This document shows, in pieces, positions 1 through 11,240 of a stretch of DNA of 64,000 nucleotides (positions within the stretch are counted from its first letter, which is position 1; each line of letters begins with the position of its first letter). Position numbers and translations under genes: made by a program. The notes below the pieces were generated by a model that ran no database searches, was not told where the DNA came from, and worked only from the letters and a program-made list of their open reading frames with translations. This DNA is from Microbacterium elymi (GTDB lineage Bacteria > Actinomycetota > Actinomycetes > Actinomycetales > Microbacteriaceae). The stretch is taken from the NCBI RefSeq assembly GCF_021582895.2, contig NZ_CP091139.2, positions 2,480,001 to 2,544,000 of the forward strand, written 5' to 3'.

Positions 1-23
1 GGCCGATCGAAGGCGGGTGCCGC

Positions 24-796
24 TCACTCCGGCGCGTCGCTGACGCCCAGCGGACGCAAGCGCGGGCGGCTCGGTGGTGGGCTGCGCGATCGTGTCGACC
101 TCGACGCCGACCTCGTCCAGTCGTCCGGAAAGGCGGGCCACGGCCTCGTCGAACTGCGTCTGCAGGGCCGCGATCGCGGCGTCGGCGTCGCCGGCGCGCA
201 GCGCGTCGACCAGCGCGCGATAGGTGGGGGAGACATCCCGCCGCACGGTGTACTCATCGCTGGTGCTGAAGCTCGCGATGCGCGTCTCGATCGCGAGCGT
301 CGCGATGTACTGCGACAGCCGCCGGTTGCCGGATGCCTCGACCAGGCGCCGGTGGAACACCAGATCCGCATCGCCGATGGCGCGGGCATCATCGCCGGCG
401 CTGACGCGCACCAGTTCGGCGAGGGCGGCGTCGATGTCGCCCAGCACCGATGCATCGGCCTGGCGGACGATCAGCCGGATCGCTTCGAACTCGACCGCCG
501 CACGCGCGTCGTACAGATCCTGCAGATGCTCGGACCCGATGACGCTCACCCGCAGCCCGCGCCCGGGCGTCGCCGTCAGCAGGCCTTCCTGCACCAGCCG
601 TTGCGCGGCCTCCCGCAGCGGGCTGCGGCTCACGCCCAGCCTGCGACGAGATCTCCACCTCGCCGATCGGGCTGCCCACGGCCAGCGCACCCGAGAAGAT
701 CGCGGTGCGCAGCTCGATCGCAATCAGGTCGACGGTCGAACTGCGCGGAACGGGGAACACGCTCCCCGAGCCGAGGGGCGCTTTCACTGCGGACAT
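24..796 (-). CDS. GntR-family (FadR/FCD-type) transcriptional regulator
   Basis: This is a transcriptional regulator of about 257 residues. The N-terminal winged helix includes the SRSPLREAAQRL segment near residue 60, and the C-terminal half is helical and looks like an FCD ligand-binding domain (LYDARAAVEFEAIRLI). The start ATG at 796 precedes MSAVKAPLG. Two apparent one-base insertions interrupt the frame. One is at about 645, where SSQLGVSRSP should read through a GCAGC. The other is at about 55-60, where removing one base gives the C-terminus PLGVSDAPE and the stop at 24-26. It is divergent from the ABC transporter genes starting at 1076, so local control of that operon is likely. The ligand is unknown. 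Confidence 0.85.
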
Positions 797-917
797 GGGT
801 GCTCCTTCAACGTGCACGGTGGCGGCTGACCGTCGGCCGTCACTCCGGCATTCCGCTGAGTCCACGGTACCGGCGCACCCCAGCGGCGACCGTCATTGGC
901 GAGGTCAGGATAACAAC

Positions 918-933
918 TCTGCATACAATCAGA
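918..933. promoter_or_regulatory. possible GntR operator in the divergent promoter region
   Basis: A short inverted repeat TCTG-N8-CAGA surrounds CATACAAT, which could itself serve as a -10-like element. It lies in the 279-bp gap between the divergent GntR gene and the amino-acid ABC transporter. The arms are only 4 bp, so this is a weak call based mainly on position. Confidence 0.3.
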
Positions 934-1075
934 CAAATAGACGCTCAGATTGCACGACTGTCCACGAATCGGCATAAGGTTGTTGACGGCCATCACCCAT
1001 TTCGGGCCGGGTCGCCAGGCACGCGCACCGCGCTGGCTGAGTGGTTCGCCCCGCACACCACCGAAAGAGGAAATG

Positions 1076-1991
1076 ATGACGAAGCGTTCCACGCTCACCC
1101 GGATCGGGGTCGCCGGCGCGGGCGTCCTGGCTCTGACGATGCTCGCCGCCTGCAGCGGCGGCGGAGGATCCAGCGACTCGGACAGCGGAAAGAGCACGCT
1201 CGAGCAAGCTGAAGGCGAAGGGCTCGATCACGGTCGCAGTCGCGGACGAGCGCCCGTACTCCTGGAAGGAGGGCGGCGAGGCCAAGGGTGCGACGATCGC
1301 GATCGACAAGGAAATCTTCAAGGCCATCGGCATCGACGAGGTCAAGGTCGTCGAGGTCGACTGGAACTCGCTGATCCCCGGCCTGAACGCCGGTCGCTTC
1401 GACGCGGTCAGCGCCGGCATGTCGATCCTGCCCGACCGCTGCGCGCAGGCGGCGTTCGCCGACCCGGAGATCATGTACACGACCGGCCTGATGGTCGCCA
1501 AGGGCAATCCGCTCGGCCTTCAGACGCTCGATGACGTGAAGAAGGCGCAGGATGCCGGCAAGGACGTCAAGCTCGCGGTGCTCAACGGCGGCATCGAAGC
1601 CGGGTACGCCGACAGCCTGGGCCTGAAGGTGTCGCAGTCGGTCAAGGATGCGCAGAGCGGCATGGATGTCGTGGCCAACGGTCGCGCGGATGTGTTCGCC
1701 ATGACCGCCATCTCGCTGAACTACATGGCCAAGAACAGCGGCAACGACAAGGTCGAGACCACTCCCGCGTTCGTGCAGAAGATCGACGGAGTCGAGCAGA
1801 TCGGCGCCGGCACCGAGGTGTTCCGCAAGGGCGACACCGAGCTGCTGAAGGCCTACAACGAGCAACTGGACAAGATCACGAGCGACGAGGACACCTACCT
1901 CGGCCTGGTCGGCGAGTACGGATTCACCAAGGAGAACATGCCTCCGGCCGACCTGACCACCGAGCAGCTCTGCAAGGGCGACGAGGGCTGA
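1076..1991 (+). CDS. ehuB: ectoine/amino-acid ABC transporter substrate-binding lipoprotein (EhuB-like)
   Basis: This is a periplasmic-type solute-binding lipoprotein of the PAAT (family 3) class. It has an N-terminal signal with lipobox LAAC, then a mature part starting STLEQLKAKGSI after correcting one extra base at about 1204. NSLIPGLNAGRFD and AGMSILPDRC match the ectoine-binding EhuB pattern, as does the C-terminus LTTEQLCKG. It is the first gene of a four-gene transporter operon. ATG 1076 is chosen over 1073 because AGAGG at 1066-1070 is better spaced. Ectoine or hydroxyectoine is the family substrate; the neighbouring ureohydrolase leaves a basic or guanidino amino acid open as an alternative. 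Confidence 0.75.
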
Positions 1992-1997
1992 GTCCTC

Positions 1998-2761
1998 TTG
2001 TCCGCTGATCTGCTGAGCGCCCTGCAGAGTGCGCTGCCGACGCTCGGCTCGGCGGTCCTGGTGACCGTCGAGCTGACCGTCGCGGGCGCCCTGCTGGCGG
2101 TGATCATCGCGATCGCTCTCGGCCTGATGGCGCGGCTGGAGAACATCGTGCTGCGCGGCATCGCCCGGGTGATCATCGAATTCTTCCGGGGCACCTCGCT
2201 GGTCGTCCAGCTGTTCTGGCTGTTCTTCGTGATGCCGATGTTCGGGGTCGAGTGGCCTCCGCTGCTGGTGGGCATCCTCGCCCTCGGCCTGAACTTCGGC
2301 GCCTATGGCGCAGAGGTCGTGCGCGGATCCATCAACTCGGTGCCCACCGGGCAGTGGGAGGCCACGACCGCGCTGAGCATGTCGCCGACGCAGCGGATGC
2401 CTGCGGGTCATCTTCCCGCAGGCGTGGGCGCTGATGATCCCGTCGCTGACCAACCTGCTCATCCAGCTGCTGAAGGCCACCGCGATCGTGAGCTTCATCA
2501 CCCTCGCAGACCTCACGCACTGGATCGACAAGCTGCGCATCCAGACCGGCAGCACCTACTTCGCCTACGGCATCGGCCTGGTGATGTACTTCGTCGTCGC
2601 CTACCTGTTCACGCTCCTGATGAACGCGCTCGAGGTGCACGCGAAGCACAAGATCGGCCGCGGTCAGTCGCTTGCGCGAGGCGCTGAGCTTCCGCACCCG
2701 GCCGCCGGTCGATCCGGTCGCATCCAGCGCCGCCGATCTCGATGGGGAGCGTGTCCGATGA
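1998..2761 (+). CDS. ehuC: amino-acid/ectoine ABC transporter permease (EhuC-like)
   Basis: This is a PAAT-type inner-membrane permease with several hydrophobic helices. It carries the conserved EFFRGTSLVVQLFWLFF segment and the cytoplasmic EAA-like loop GQWEATTALSMS. A TTG at 1998, 7 bases after the ehuB stop, gives the best start. Two extra bases shift the frame. At about 2398 GCTGC appears as GCCTGC, and correction gives QRMLRVIFPQAW. At about 2673 GCTTGC should be GCTGC, and correction yields a C-terminal tail and a TGA overlapping the next ATG. Confidence 0.75.
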
Positions 2762-3400
2762 CCGACCAGCCGATCTGGCAATGGGATCTCGCGTGGCAGG
2801 TCCTGCCCGACCTTCTCGTCGCGTTCTTGAAGGTCACGCTCGTCGTGACGGTGGTCAGCACCCTCATCGCCGCCGTCCTCGGGCTGATCATCGCCGTCGT
2901 GCGGCGCTCGGCCCGGCGCCGATCACCGGCATCGTGGGGTTCATCGTCAATTTCATCCGGATGACGCCCATCGTCGTGCAAGCTGATGTTCGCGTATTTC
3001 GCGTTCACCTCAATCGACCCGATGACCATCGGCATCGTGATCTTCGGCATCCACTATTCGACGTACATGTCCGAGGTATACCGCGCCGGCATCGAGGCGG
3101 TCCCCACCGGTCAGTGGGAGGCCAGCACGGCACTGTCGATGTCGCGCACGCGCACCTGGGTGGCCGTCATCATCCCGCAGGCGCTTCGCGCGACGGTCCC
3201 CGCGCTGGGCAATTACGCGATCTCGATGTTCAAGGACACTCCGTTCCTCGTCGCCATCGGCGTCGTCGAGCTCGTCCAGGCGGGACTCGAATTCGGTGGC
3301 AACCACTTCCGATACATCGAGGCGATCACCCTGTGCGGCGTGATCTTCCTCGTCGCGAGCTACCCCACCTCGCTGCTGGTGGGGCGATTGGAGAAGCGTC

Positions 3401-3417
<17 letters not shown>
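2758..3417 (+). CDS. ehuD: amino-acid/ectoine ABC transporter permease (EhuD-like)
   Basis: This is the second PAAT permease of the transporter. It begins MTDQPIWQWDLAWQVLP, with the ATG overlapping the ehuC stop (ATGA). Hydrophobic helices surround FIRMTPIVVQLMFAYF and an EAA loop GQWEASTALSMSRTRTW. A missing base at about 2912 and an extra base at about 2981 (GCAAGC for GCAGC) cancel, so overall length stays a multiple of three while the short segment between is misread. It should form a heterodimeric channel with EhuC. Confidence 0.75.
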
Positions 3418-4226
<809 letters not shown>

Positions 4227-4227
4227 G

Positions 4228-5193
4228 TCACGACGCGGCGGACGCCCCGCGATCCAGCTGCGCGGCCAGCAGCGTCGAGCAGCTCGTACATCACGTGGCT
4301 GGCCGCGATGCCGGTCAGCTGGGCGTGATCGTAGGCCGGGGCCACCTCGACGATGTCGGCGCCGACGATGTTCGCGTCGCGCAGGCTCCGCACGCATCCG
4401 CAACGCTCGCGGCTGGTGAGGCCGCCGGCCTCCGGTGTGCCGGTGCCCGGCGCGTGCCCGGGATCGAGCACGTCGATGTCGATCGAGATGTACAGCGGCC
4501 GTTCGCCGATGCGGGTGCGCATGCGCTCGATCGCCGCGGCGGCGCCGTGCTCCTCCACATACTCACTGGAGACGATGGAGAAGCCCAGCCGCTCATCGTC
4601 GGTGAGGTCCTGCTTCGAGTACAGCGGTCCGCGGGTGCCGACGTGGCAGCTCGCGGTCAGATCGATCAGCCCCTCCTCGCTGGCGCGGCGGAACGGGGTG
4701 CCGTGCGTGACCGGGGCGCCGAAGTACGTGTCCCAGGTGTCCAGGTGCGCGTCGAAGTGCAGCACGGCCACCGGACCGTGCTTCTTGGCGACCGCCCGCA
4801 GAGCGGCAGGGCGATGGTGTGGTCGCCGCCGACGGTGACGATCCGCTGCACCCGTTCGCCCAGGGCCGTGGCCGCCCGCTCGATCTCGGCGACGGCATCG
4901 GCGATGTCGAACGGATTCACCGGGATGTCGCCGGCGTCGACGACTTGCGCGAGCGCGAACGGCGACACGTCCTGCGCCGGGTTGTACGGACGCAGCAGCC
5001 GCGACGACTCGCGCACGTGCGACGGGCCGAACCGTGCCCCCGGGCGATAGCTGACCCCGCTGTCGAACGGCACGCCCACCACGGCGATGTCCGCGTGCTC
5101 GACATCCTCGATCCGGGGGAGGCGGGCGAAGGTGGCGATGCCCGAGTAGCGGGGGTTGACGCTGGCATCGATGGGGCCGACGGGATCGGTCAT
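4228..5193 (-). CDS. agmatinase/guanidinobutyrase-family ureohydrolase
   Basis: This is a manganese-type ureohydrolase of about 320 residues that releases urea from a guanidino substrate. The family metal motifs are all visible: [14 protein letters not shown] and SIDIDVLDP. The C-terminal part reads [16 protein letters not shown] base is missing at about 4805, which should give [12 protein letters not shown]. An extra base near 4275 restores the ending [12 protein letters not shown]. Two mutually cancelling errors near 4385-4400 garble SREALRMLRSLR without changing the net frame. Its start overlaps the stop of the TPP enzyme upstream (ATGA). With an acetolactate-synthase-like TPP partner it could be guanidinobutyrase rather than agmatinase. 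Confidence 0.8.
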
Positions 5194-6839
5194 GAGGGAT
5201 TCCTTTCGTCGAGCACGGGTGCCGGGGCGCCCTGCGGGATGTGCACCAGTTGGACGCCGCCGGCCGCGAACGCGTCCGCGATCGCGGGGGCCACCTCGTC
5301 CGCGCCGGTGACACGGCGACCGGTCGCACCGAACGCGTCGGCCAGCGCGGCCCAGTCGGGCTGGACCAGGTCCACGCCGATCGGTGAGATCCCGCGGTCG
5401 GTCTCGTTCTGCTTGATCTCGGCGTAGCCGCCGTTGTCCACGCACACCACGACCAGGTCGAGCCGCTGCTCGACGGCGGTGACCAGCTCGTTCACGCAGA
5501 ACATCAGCGCCCCGTCGCCGATGACGGTGGCCACGGGGCGGTCGTTCTGGGCGATCCGGGCGCCGATCGCCGCGGGTAGCCGTAGCCGAGCGTCGCGTAC
5601 GTGGGTGTGTACAGCAGCGAGTGCGGGCGGTGCCGGCGCAGCACGTTCGCCAGGCCCAGGTAGATGATCTGGGAGGAGTCGCCGGCCACGATCGCGTGTT
5701 CCGGCAGCGCGTCCGCGATCACCCGGCTCAGGGCCACGGTCTCGGCAGCGACGCCTCGATCTCGGCGTCGATCGCCGCGCGGGCCGGCCCCAGATCCGGC
5801 ACCGGCCGGTTCCGGCTCGGGCTCTCGCCGTCCGGCAGTGCGGCCAGCAGCGCCTCGACCACCGCGTCGCAGTCGCCGGTGATGCCCACGGTCGCGGTGA
5901 GGTTCTTGTCGGAGCTGGGCGGCGGCGACATCCACCCGGACGACCGCACCCCGCGCCGCCAGCGCCGGCGCCCACAGCTCGGCCTCGCCGAGCTTGGAGC
6001 CCAGCACGATCAGCACGTCCGCCTCCTCGGCGACCGCGCGCGCCGCCGCCAGCCGCAGATTCGAGCCCAGCGACAGCGGGTGATGCTCGTCCACCGTCGC
6101 CTTGCCGTTGAGGGTGGTCAGCACCGGCGCGCCCAGGCGCTCGGCCAGCCGGGTCACGGCATCCGCTGCCGCCGTCGCGCCGCCGCCGGCGACGATCACC
6201 GGGTCGTGGGATGCCGCGATCAGCGCGGCCGCCGCGCGCACCGCGTCCGGCTCCCCGCCCGCCGCGGCCGGCGCCGGCCGGGCTTCTCGTGCGGCCGCCG
6301 GCACGTCCGCGGGGGCCTCGAGCACGTCCAGCGGGATCTCGATGTGCACCGGTCGCGGCCGGCCGGTGCGGAACAGCGTGAACGCGTCGTGCACCGCGTC
6401 CACCGCCTCGGCGGCACTGGCCACGCGACGCGACCACTGGGCCACAGCCCCGGCCATGGCCGAGGCATCCTTCGTCTCGTGCAGGGTACCGCGGTCGCTG
6501 AACTCGTCGCCGCGCGCCACCCCCGGCGAGAGGACGATGAGCGGCCGCGACTCGCAGAACGCCGTGCCCACGGCGCTCATCGCGTTCTGCAGCTCGCGGG
6601 TCCGGACGTGGTGATCACCACGCCGGGCAGGCCCGTCTGCTTGCGCCCAGCCGTCGGCGCCGTACCCGGCGCCCTGCTCGTGCCGCGTGGTCACGGCGCG
6701 GATCCCGAGCTCGGCCAGCGGCCGGTACAGCTCGAGATTGTGCGTGCCGGGGATGCCGAACACGGTGGTGATCCCGTAGGCGCGCAGCGTCTGCAGGCAC
6801 CGCCCGCCCGGCGGTGTCGGCGTACTGGTCGTCGCTCAT
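5190..6839 (-). CDS. thiamine-pyrophosphate enzyme, acetolactate synthase family (AruI-like candidate)
   Basis: This is a TPP-dependent enzyme of about 550 residues. The N-terminal PYR domain has [16 protein letters not shown] and the conserved Glu in [15 protein letters not shown] central domain and a C-terminal PP domain follow, the last with [10 protein letters not shown] and [10 protein letters not shown]. Six one-base shifts lie at about 6797, 6640, 6605, 5925, 5755 and 5573. They sum to zero, and the first two are clear insertions in GCTGC/GCAGC. It overlaps the ureohydrolase gene. Family members include acetolactate synthase, benzoylformate decarboxylase and 2-ketoarginine decarboxylase (AruI). 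The ureohydrolase neighbour favours AruI-type chemistry by inference only. Confidence 0.7.
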
Positions 6840-6848
6840 CGCTCCCTC

Positions 6849-8519
6849 TCAGTCCGCCTGATGGCGCAGCTCGCCGTCGACCCACGTCTGCAGCACCCGG
6901 ATGCCGCCGATGGCGGCACCGTCGACGGTGAGCGGGTCGTCCGAGAGCACGGCGAAGTCGGCGCACTTGCCGACCTCGAGCGAGCCCAGGTCGTCCTCAC
7001 GGCCGAGCGAGACGGCGCCCTCGATGGTGTGCGCGCGCAGCGCGGCGCCGGCCGAGACCCGCAGCGTGTCCGGCCCGAGCGTGTGCCCGCGCCGGGTGAG
7101 GCGGGTCACGGCGGTCTGGATCGCCTCCAGCGGGATCGGCTCGGCGACCGGCGCATCGGACGAGATCGTGAACGGCACGCCCGCGGCGGCGAACTCGCCG
7201 AGCGGGTTGAAGCGCTCGCCCGGGGTGCCGATGGCCTCTTCGACCCCCTCGCCCCAGTTGTAGTAGTGCTGGGTCTGGTTCACCGGACGGATGCCGGAGG
7301 CCGCCATCCGCCGGATCTGCTCGGGCGTGGGCAGACCGCAGTGCTCGATGCGGTGCCGCGCATCCAGGTCGGGGCGGTCGGCCAGCGCCTCCTCGATCGC
7401 CGAGATCACCATCTCGATCGCGGTGGGCGACTGCGCGTGCGTGGCGGTCTGCAGACCGGCCGCATGCGCCCTGCGGACGAGTGCGGTGTACTCGGCGGGC
7501 TCGTGGTACAGCTGCCCGGTGCGGCACGGGTCGCCGACGTAGCCGTCGGGGAAGTACGCGGTCCAGCCGCCGAGCGTCCCGTCGGCGTACAGCTTGATGC
7601 CGGCGAAGCTCAGGTACGCGTTGCCGAACTGGCCGACCAGGCCCATCTCCAGTGCGTCGTCCAGCAGGTGCGAGAGCAGGTACATCGACACCCGCAGCGG
7701 CAGGCCGCCCGTCTCGGCGAGCCGCAGGTACATGTCGAACTCGCGGCGGGTGACCTGGCAGTCGCCGAGTGCGGTGACGCCGCCCGCGAGGAAGCGCCGG
7801 GTCGCGGCATCCAGCTGACGCAGGTGCTCGGCGGGCTCGTCGGCGAGGTGGAAGTTCGGCCCGTGATGGCCGATCTTCACTCCGTGGACCCCGGTGAGGA
7901 TGTTGCACGCGGCATCCGACAGCTCGCCGGTCAGCTCGCCGTCGGAGTCGCGGAAGAACTCGCCGCCGGCCGGGTTCGGGGTGTCCCGGGTGACGCCGTT
8001 GCGCGCGAGCGTGAAGGAGTTCACCACGCCGCCGTGGCCGGAGGCGTTCATCAGGTACACCTCGCGGTCGGCGGCGACCTGGTCCAGTTCGAACCGGGTG
8101 GGATGCCGCTTCTCGGCCAGGTTGCGCTGCTCGTACCCGTAGCCGCGCACCGGGCGCCCGGCCGGCAGCTCGGCCGCGGCGGCCGTCAGCAACGCGACGA
8201 TCTCGGGGATGTTGCCGGCCTTCTCCGGCCCGCAGTCCACCCAGGTCATCATCTGGCCGTACATCAGCGGGTGCGCGTGCGCGTCGACGAAGCCCGGCAC
8301 CACCACTGCGTCGCCGAGGTCGACGTGCTCGGGCTGCAGACCCCGCCGGGCCGCGGCATCCCGGCATTCGTCGAGGGTGCCGACGGCGAGGATCCGGCCG
8401 CGTTCGAACAGCATCGCCGTGGCGGTGGCATCGCCGGCGTCGACGGTGCGGATGGTGCGCGCGGTGACGATGCGCGGCGCCGCCTGGGCGGAGACGTCGA
8501 ACGGGACGAGCTTCCTCAT
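6849..8519 (-). CDS. amidohydrolase family protein (YtcJ-type)
   Basis: This is an intact protein of about 556 residues starting MRKLVPFDVSAQ. It shows the metal-dependent amidohydrolase pattern: VDAHAHPLMYG near residue 80, RIEHCG near residue 340 and SSDAPVAEPIP near residue 420. It ends LQTWVDGELRHQAD. YtcJ-type enzymes hydrolyse N-acyl or amide bonds in the cytoplasm. It lies 9 bases from the TPP enzyme and about 11 bases from the transporter gene on the same strand, so the four minus-strand genes form one probable operon. It may open an amide-linked precursor for this pathway. Confidence 0.8.
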   Translation of the reverse strand: MRKLVPFDVSAQAAPRIVTARTIRTVDAGDATATAMLFERGRILAVGTLDECRDAAARRGLQPEHVDLGDAVVVPGFVDAHAHPLMYGQMMTWVDCGPEKAGNIPEIVALLTAAAAELPAGRPVRGYGYEQRNLAEKRHPTRFELDQVAADREVYLMNASGHGGVVNSFTLARNGVTRDTPNPAGGEFFRDSDGELTGELSDAACNILTGVHGVKIGHHGPNFHLADEPAEHLRQLDAATRRFLAGGVTALGDCQVTRREFDMYLRLAETGGLPLRVSMYLLSHLLDDALEMGLVGQFGNAYLSFAGIKLYADGTLGGWTAYFPDGYVGDPCRTGQLYHEPAEYTALVRRAHAAGLQTATHAQSPTAIEMVISAIEEALADRPDLDARHRIEHCGLPTPEQIRRMAASGIRPVNQTQHYYNWGEGVEEAIGTPGERFNPLGEFAAAGVPFTISSDAPVAEPIPLEAIQTAVTRLTRRGHTLGPDTLRVSAGAALRAHTIEGAVSLGREDDLGSLEVGKCADFAVLSDDPLTVDGAAIGGIRVLQTWVDGELRHQAD

Positions 8520-8530
8520 CGGGGGATCCT

Positions 8531-9856
8531 TTACGCGGTGCGGTGGGTGGTGGTGTCCAGCCGGGGCGTGAACGAATCGGTCACCGGAGCCTCGTCGGAG
8601 TGCTGCGGGGCCAGCTTCGTGCACACGGCGGCGAGGGCGGCCATGGCGGTGAACATCACGATCACCGACCAGATGCTGCCGGTCCAGGCCACCAGCTGCG
8701 TGGCGAACCACGGCGAGAAGCCGGCCCAGATCGCCGCGCCCACGCCGTAGGCCAGCGCGACCGAGGTGTAGCGGGCCTGCGGACGGAACATCTGGGTGAG
8801 GATCGTGGCCAGAGGGGCGTACGTCGCGCTCATGGTGACCCGGATCAGCGAGGCGAGCAGGAAGATGAGCGGCTCGATGCGCCCGGGCATCACCAGCAGG
8901 AACGGCGCGAACACGAGCACCGAGGTGCCCAGGCCCAGATACATCACGGTCTTGCGGCCCCACTTGTCGCCGAGCCAGGCGATCGGCAGCGTCACCAGGA
9001 ACTCGATGAACGAGGCGATGGTCATCGCATCCAGGATCACTCCCTCGTCCAGTTTGATCGGCGCGCCCACCGCGTAGGCGGTCGCGAACGTGGTGGCCAG
9101 GTAGTAGCCGCCGGTGGAGATCGGCAGCAGGCCGATGCCGAGCAGGATCGGCTTCCAGTTCACCCGCAGCGCGAACGCGAGCGGCATGGCCTGCTTGCGA
9201 CCCTCGACCTTGGTCTCGAACACCTCGGTCTCTTCGACCCGGTAGCGCACCCAGATGCCGACGCCGATCAGCACGATCGAGAGCAGGAACGGGATGCGCC
9301 AGCCGCCGTTCATGATGAAGTCGTCGCCGCCGAAGCGGGCCATCAGGGCGAAGATGCCGGTGGCCAGCAGGGCGCCGGCCGGGTTGCCCAGCTGGGTGAA
9401 TCCGCCGTAGAACGTCTTGTGCTTGGCGGGGGCGCTCTCCACGCTCATCAGGGCCGCGCCGCCCCACTCGCCGCCGACGGCCAGGCCCTGCACCGCGCGC
9501 AGCGTGACCAGCAGGATCGGCGCCCAGATGCCGATGGTGCCGTAGGTGGGCAGCACGCCGACGAGCACCGTGGCGGTGCCCATCGCGAGCAGGGTGATCA
9601 CCAGCGACAGGCGCCGGCCGAGCTTGTCGCCGATGTGCCCGAACAGGATGCCGCCGAACGGACGGACGATGAAGGCCACCGCGAACGTCGCGAATGCGGC
9701 GGCCGTCTCGGCGATGGGATCGCTGCTGGGGAAGAACAGCGGGCCTAGGACCAGCGCCGCGGCGGTCGCGTAGACGTAGAAGTCGTACCACTCGATCGTG
9801 GTGCCCACGAACGCGGCGATGCCCGCGCGCCGGGCTCTGCTGTGAATGGAAGGCAT
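8531..9856 (-). CDS. MFS transporter, metabolite:H+ symporter (MHS/ShiA-like)
   Basis: This is a 441-residue, 12-helix transporter with no frameshift. The N-terminus shows the MHS-family motif IEWYDFYVYA. The loop-2 signature is GHIGDKLGRR, and RAVQGLAVGGEWGGA is typical of proton-coupled carboxylate or osmolyte uptake. It begins MPSIHSRARRAG. It is the promoter-proximal gene of the minus-strand operon with the amidohydrolase, TPP enzyme and ureohydrolase, and is divergent from the Lrp regulator 224 bases away. It probably imports the substrate of that pathway. Confidence 0.85.
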   Translation of the reverse strand: MPSIHSRARRAGIAAFVGTTIEWYDFYVYATAAALVLGPLFFPSSDPIAETAAAFATFAVAFIVRPFGGILFGHIGDKLGRRLSLVITLLAMGTATVLVGVLPTYGTIGIWAPILLVTLRAVQGLAVGGEWGGAALMSVESAPAKHKTFYGGFTQLGNPAGALLATGIFALMARFGGDDFIMNGGWRIPFLLSIVLIGVGIWVRYRVEETEVFETKVEGRKQAMPLAFALRVNWKPILLGIGLLPISTGGYYLATTFATAYAVGAPIKLDEGVILDAMTIASFIEFLVTLPIAWLGDKWGRKTVMYLGLGTSVLVFAPFLLVMPGRIEPLIFLLASLIRVTMSATYAPLATILTQMFRPQARYTSVALAYGVGAAIWAGFSPWFATQLVAWTGSIWSVIVMFTAMAALAAVCTKLAPQHSDEAPVTDSFTPRLDTTTHRTA

Positions 9857-10080
9857 GACCGCTCCTTTGCGGATGGGGTGTGGATAGCGAGGATGCTATG
9901 CCCGTCCGCAGCGTCCGGCAAGGGTGAAACGTCGGCCGCGAGCGGTCGCGTACAGAGGGATTGTTCCCAGAATCGTGCGTTTGTCTGGCATGCGTCATGT
10001 TCTGCTGCTCATCGGCTAGTGTTCTGTACATGCTCGCCGTCGTTCGCGGGTATCTCGGAAACCGTCGGAAAGGACCGCCC

Positions 10081-10978
10081 ATGGACTTCGACGTCGACCT
10101 CGTCCGCGCCCTGCAGCAGGACGGCCGGGCGAGCATCCAGACCCTCGCCCAGGCGCTCGGGCAGCCGCGCGCCGCGGTGTCGGCGCGGCTGCGCGCGCTG
10201 CTCGGCGACGGCACGGTCCGGGTCGTGGCCGCGGTCGACCCGGGCTTCCTCGGCCAGCACGTGCTGGCGCACGTCTCGATCCGCACCGGCGGGCCGGTCG
10301 AGCCGGCGGCCGAGCATTTGCGCGGGTCGCCCGAGACGGTGCTGGTCTCGGGCGTGGGCGGGGCGCACGACCTCGTGACCGAGGTGCGGCTCGGGTCGAT
10401 GGCGGCACTGCACGAGCTGCTGGCGCGCATCCGCGGCATCCCCCACGTCGTCGACATCAACACGCTGATCTACGAGACCGTGATCAAGGGGTTCTTCGTT
10501 TCGCACTACCGCGGTGACGTCACGATCGACGAGATCGACAGCGCGCTGATCGAGCATCTGCAGCGCGACGGGCGCAAGAGCTATCGGGCACTCGGCGAGG
10601 CGGTGCGGCTCTCGCCGTCGGCGGTGGCCACGCGCGTGCAGCGACTGACCGACGCGGGGGTGATCAGCATCAGCGCGGTCGAGGCGCGCGGGCTCGCACA
10701 TCGCCAGCTGTCGCTGGGCGTCGGGCTGAACCTGTCCGGCGACGACGACGAGGTCGTCGAGGCGCTGCGCGGGTGGCCGGGCGTCGACTTCGCCGCCCGG
10801 ACCATCGGCAGGTTCGACATCGTCGCCACACTCGTCGAGCCCTCGGCCGGAGCCCTGCACGCGAGCCTGGAGCGGCTGCGGGCGCTGCCCGGCGTCGCGC
10901 GGACCGAGGCGTGGTTCCACCTCACCGTGCTCAAGGAGGACTACGCCCGCACTCTGCACCCGGTGCGGCTTGCACTGA
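10081..10978 (+). CDS. Lrp/AsnC-family transcriptional regulator
   Basis: This is a duplicated Lrp-type regulator of about 298 residues. It has two winged-helix units, FDVDLVRALQQDGRAS at the start and IDEIDSALIEHLQRDGRKSY near residue 145, each followed by a RAM-like region. This two-unit architecture is common in actinobacterial AsnC proteins. One extra base at about 10969 (GCTTGC for GCTGC) hides the true end, which becomes HPVRLH. Without correction the frame would run on into non-homologous sequence. It is divergent from the minus-strand transporter/ureohydrolase operon and is its probable amino-acid-responsive regulator. The 262 bases after it hold only GC-rich sequence with an imperfect direct repeat near 11000-11020. 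Confidence 0.85.
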
Positions 10979-11240
10979 GGCACGGGGCGGCGCGGGTGCG
11001 AGGCGCGGTGCGAGGCGCGGGCGGGGCATCGCCGGGCGCACGTCCGCCGGCTCACCTGTCGCTGTTGGGCGCACCATCCCTCGCCTGCCTGCAACGGCGA
11101 CAGATGAATGCACCCGCCGCGCCACCGCGCGCATCACCACCGCGCGGCGCCGCGCGCTTCAGGACGCTGAGTCGATCCGCCGTCCGATCCGGCGTAGGAT
11201 CGTCAAACCCGAACTCCGGTCAGTTTCAGCAAGGATGCCG

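Noticed and set aside
6849..10463. A single open frame of about 1200 codons on the minus strand spanning the amidohydrolase, the MHS transporter region and beyond.
   Set aside because: Only the first 556 codons (to 8519) look like a protein of a known family. The rest is an out-of-frame reading of the transporter gene, which itself is intact in another frame, and of the opposite strand of the Lrp gene.
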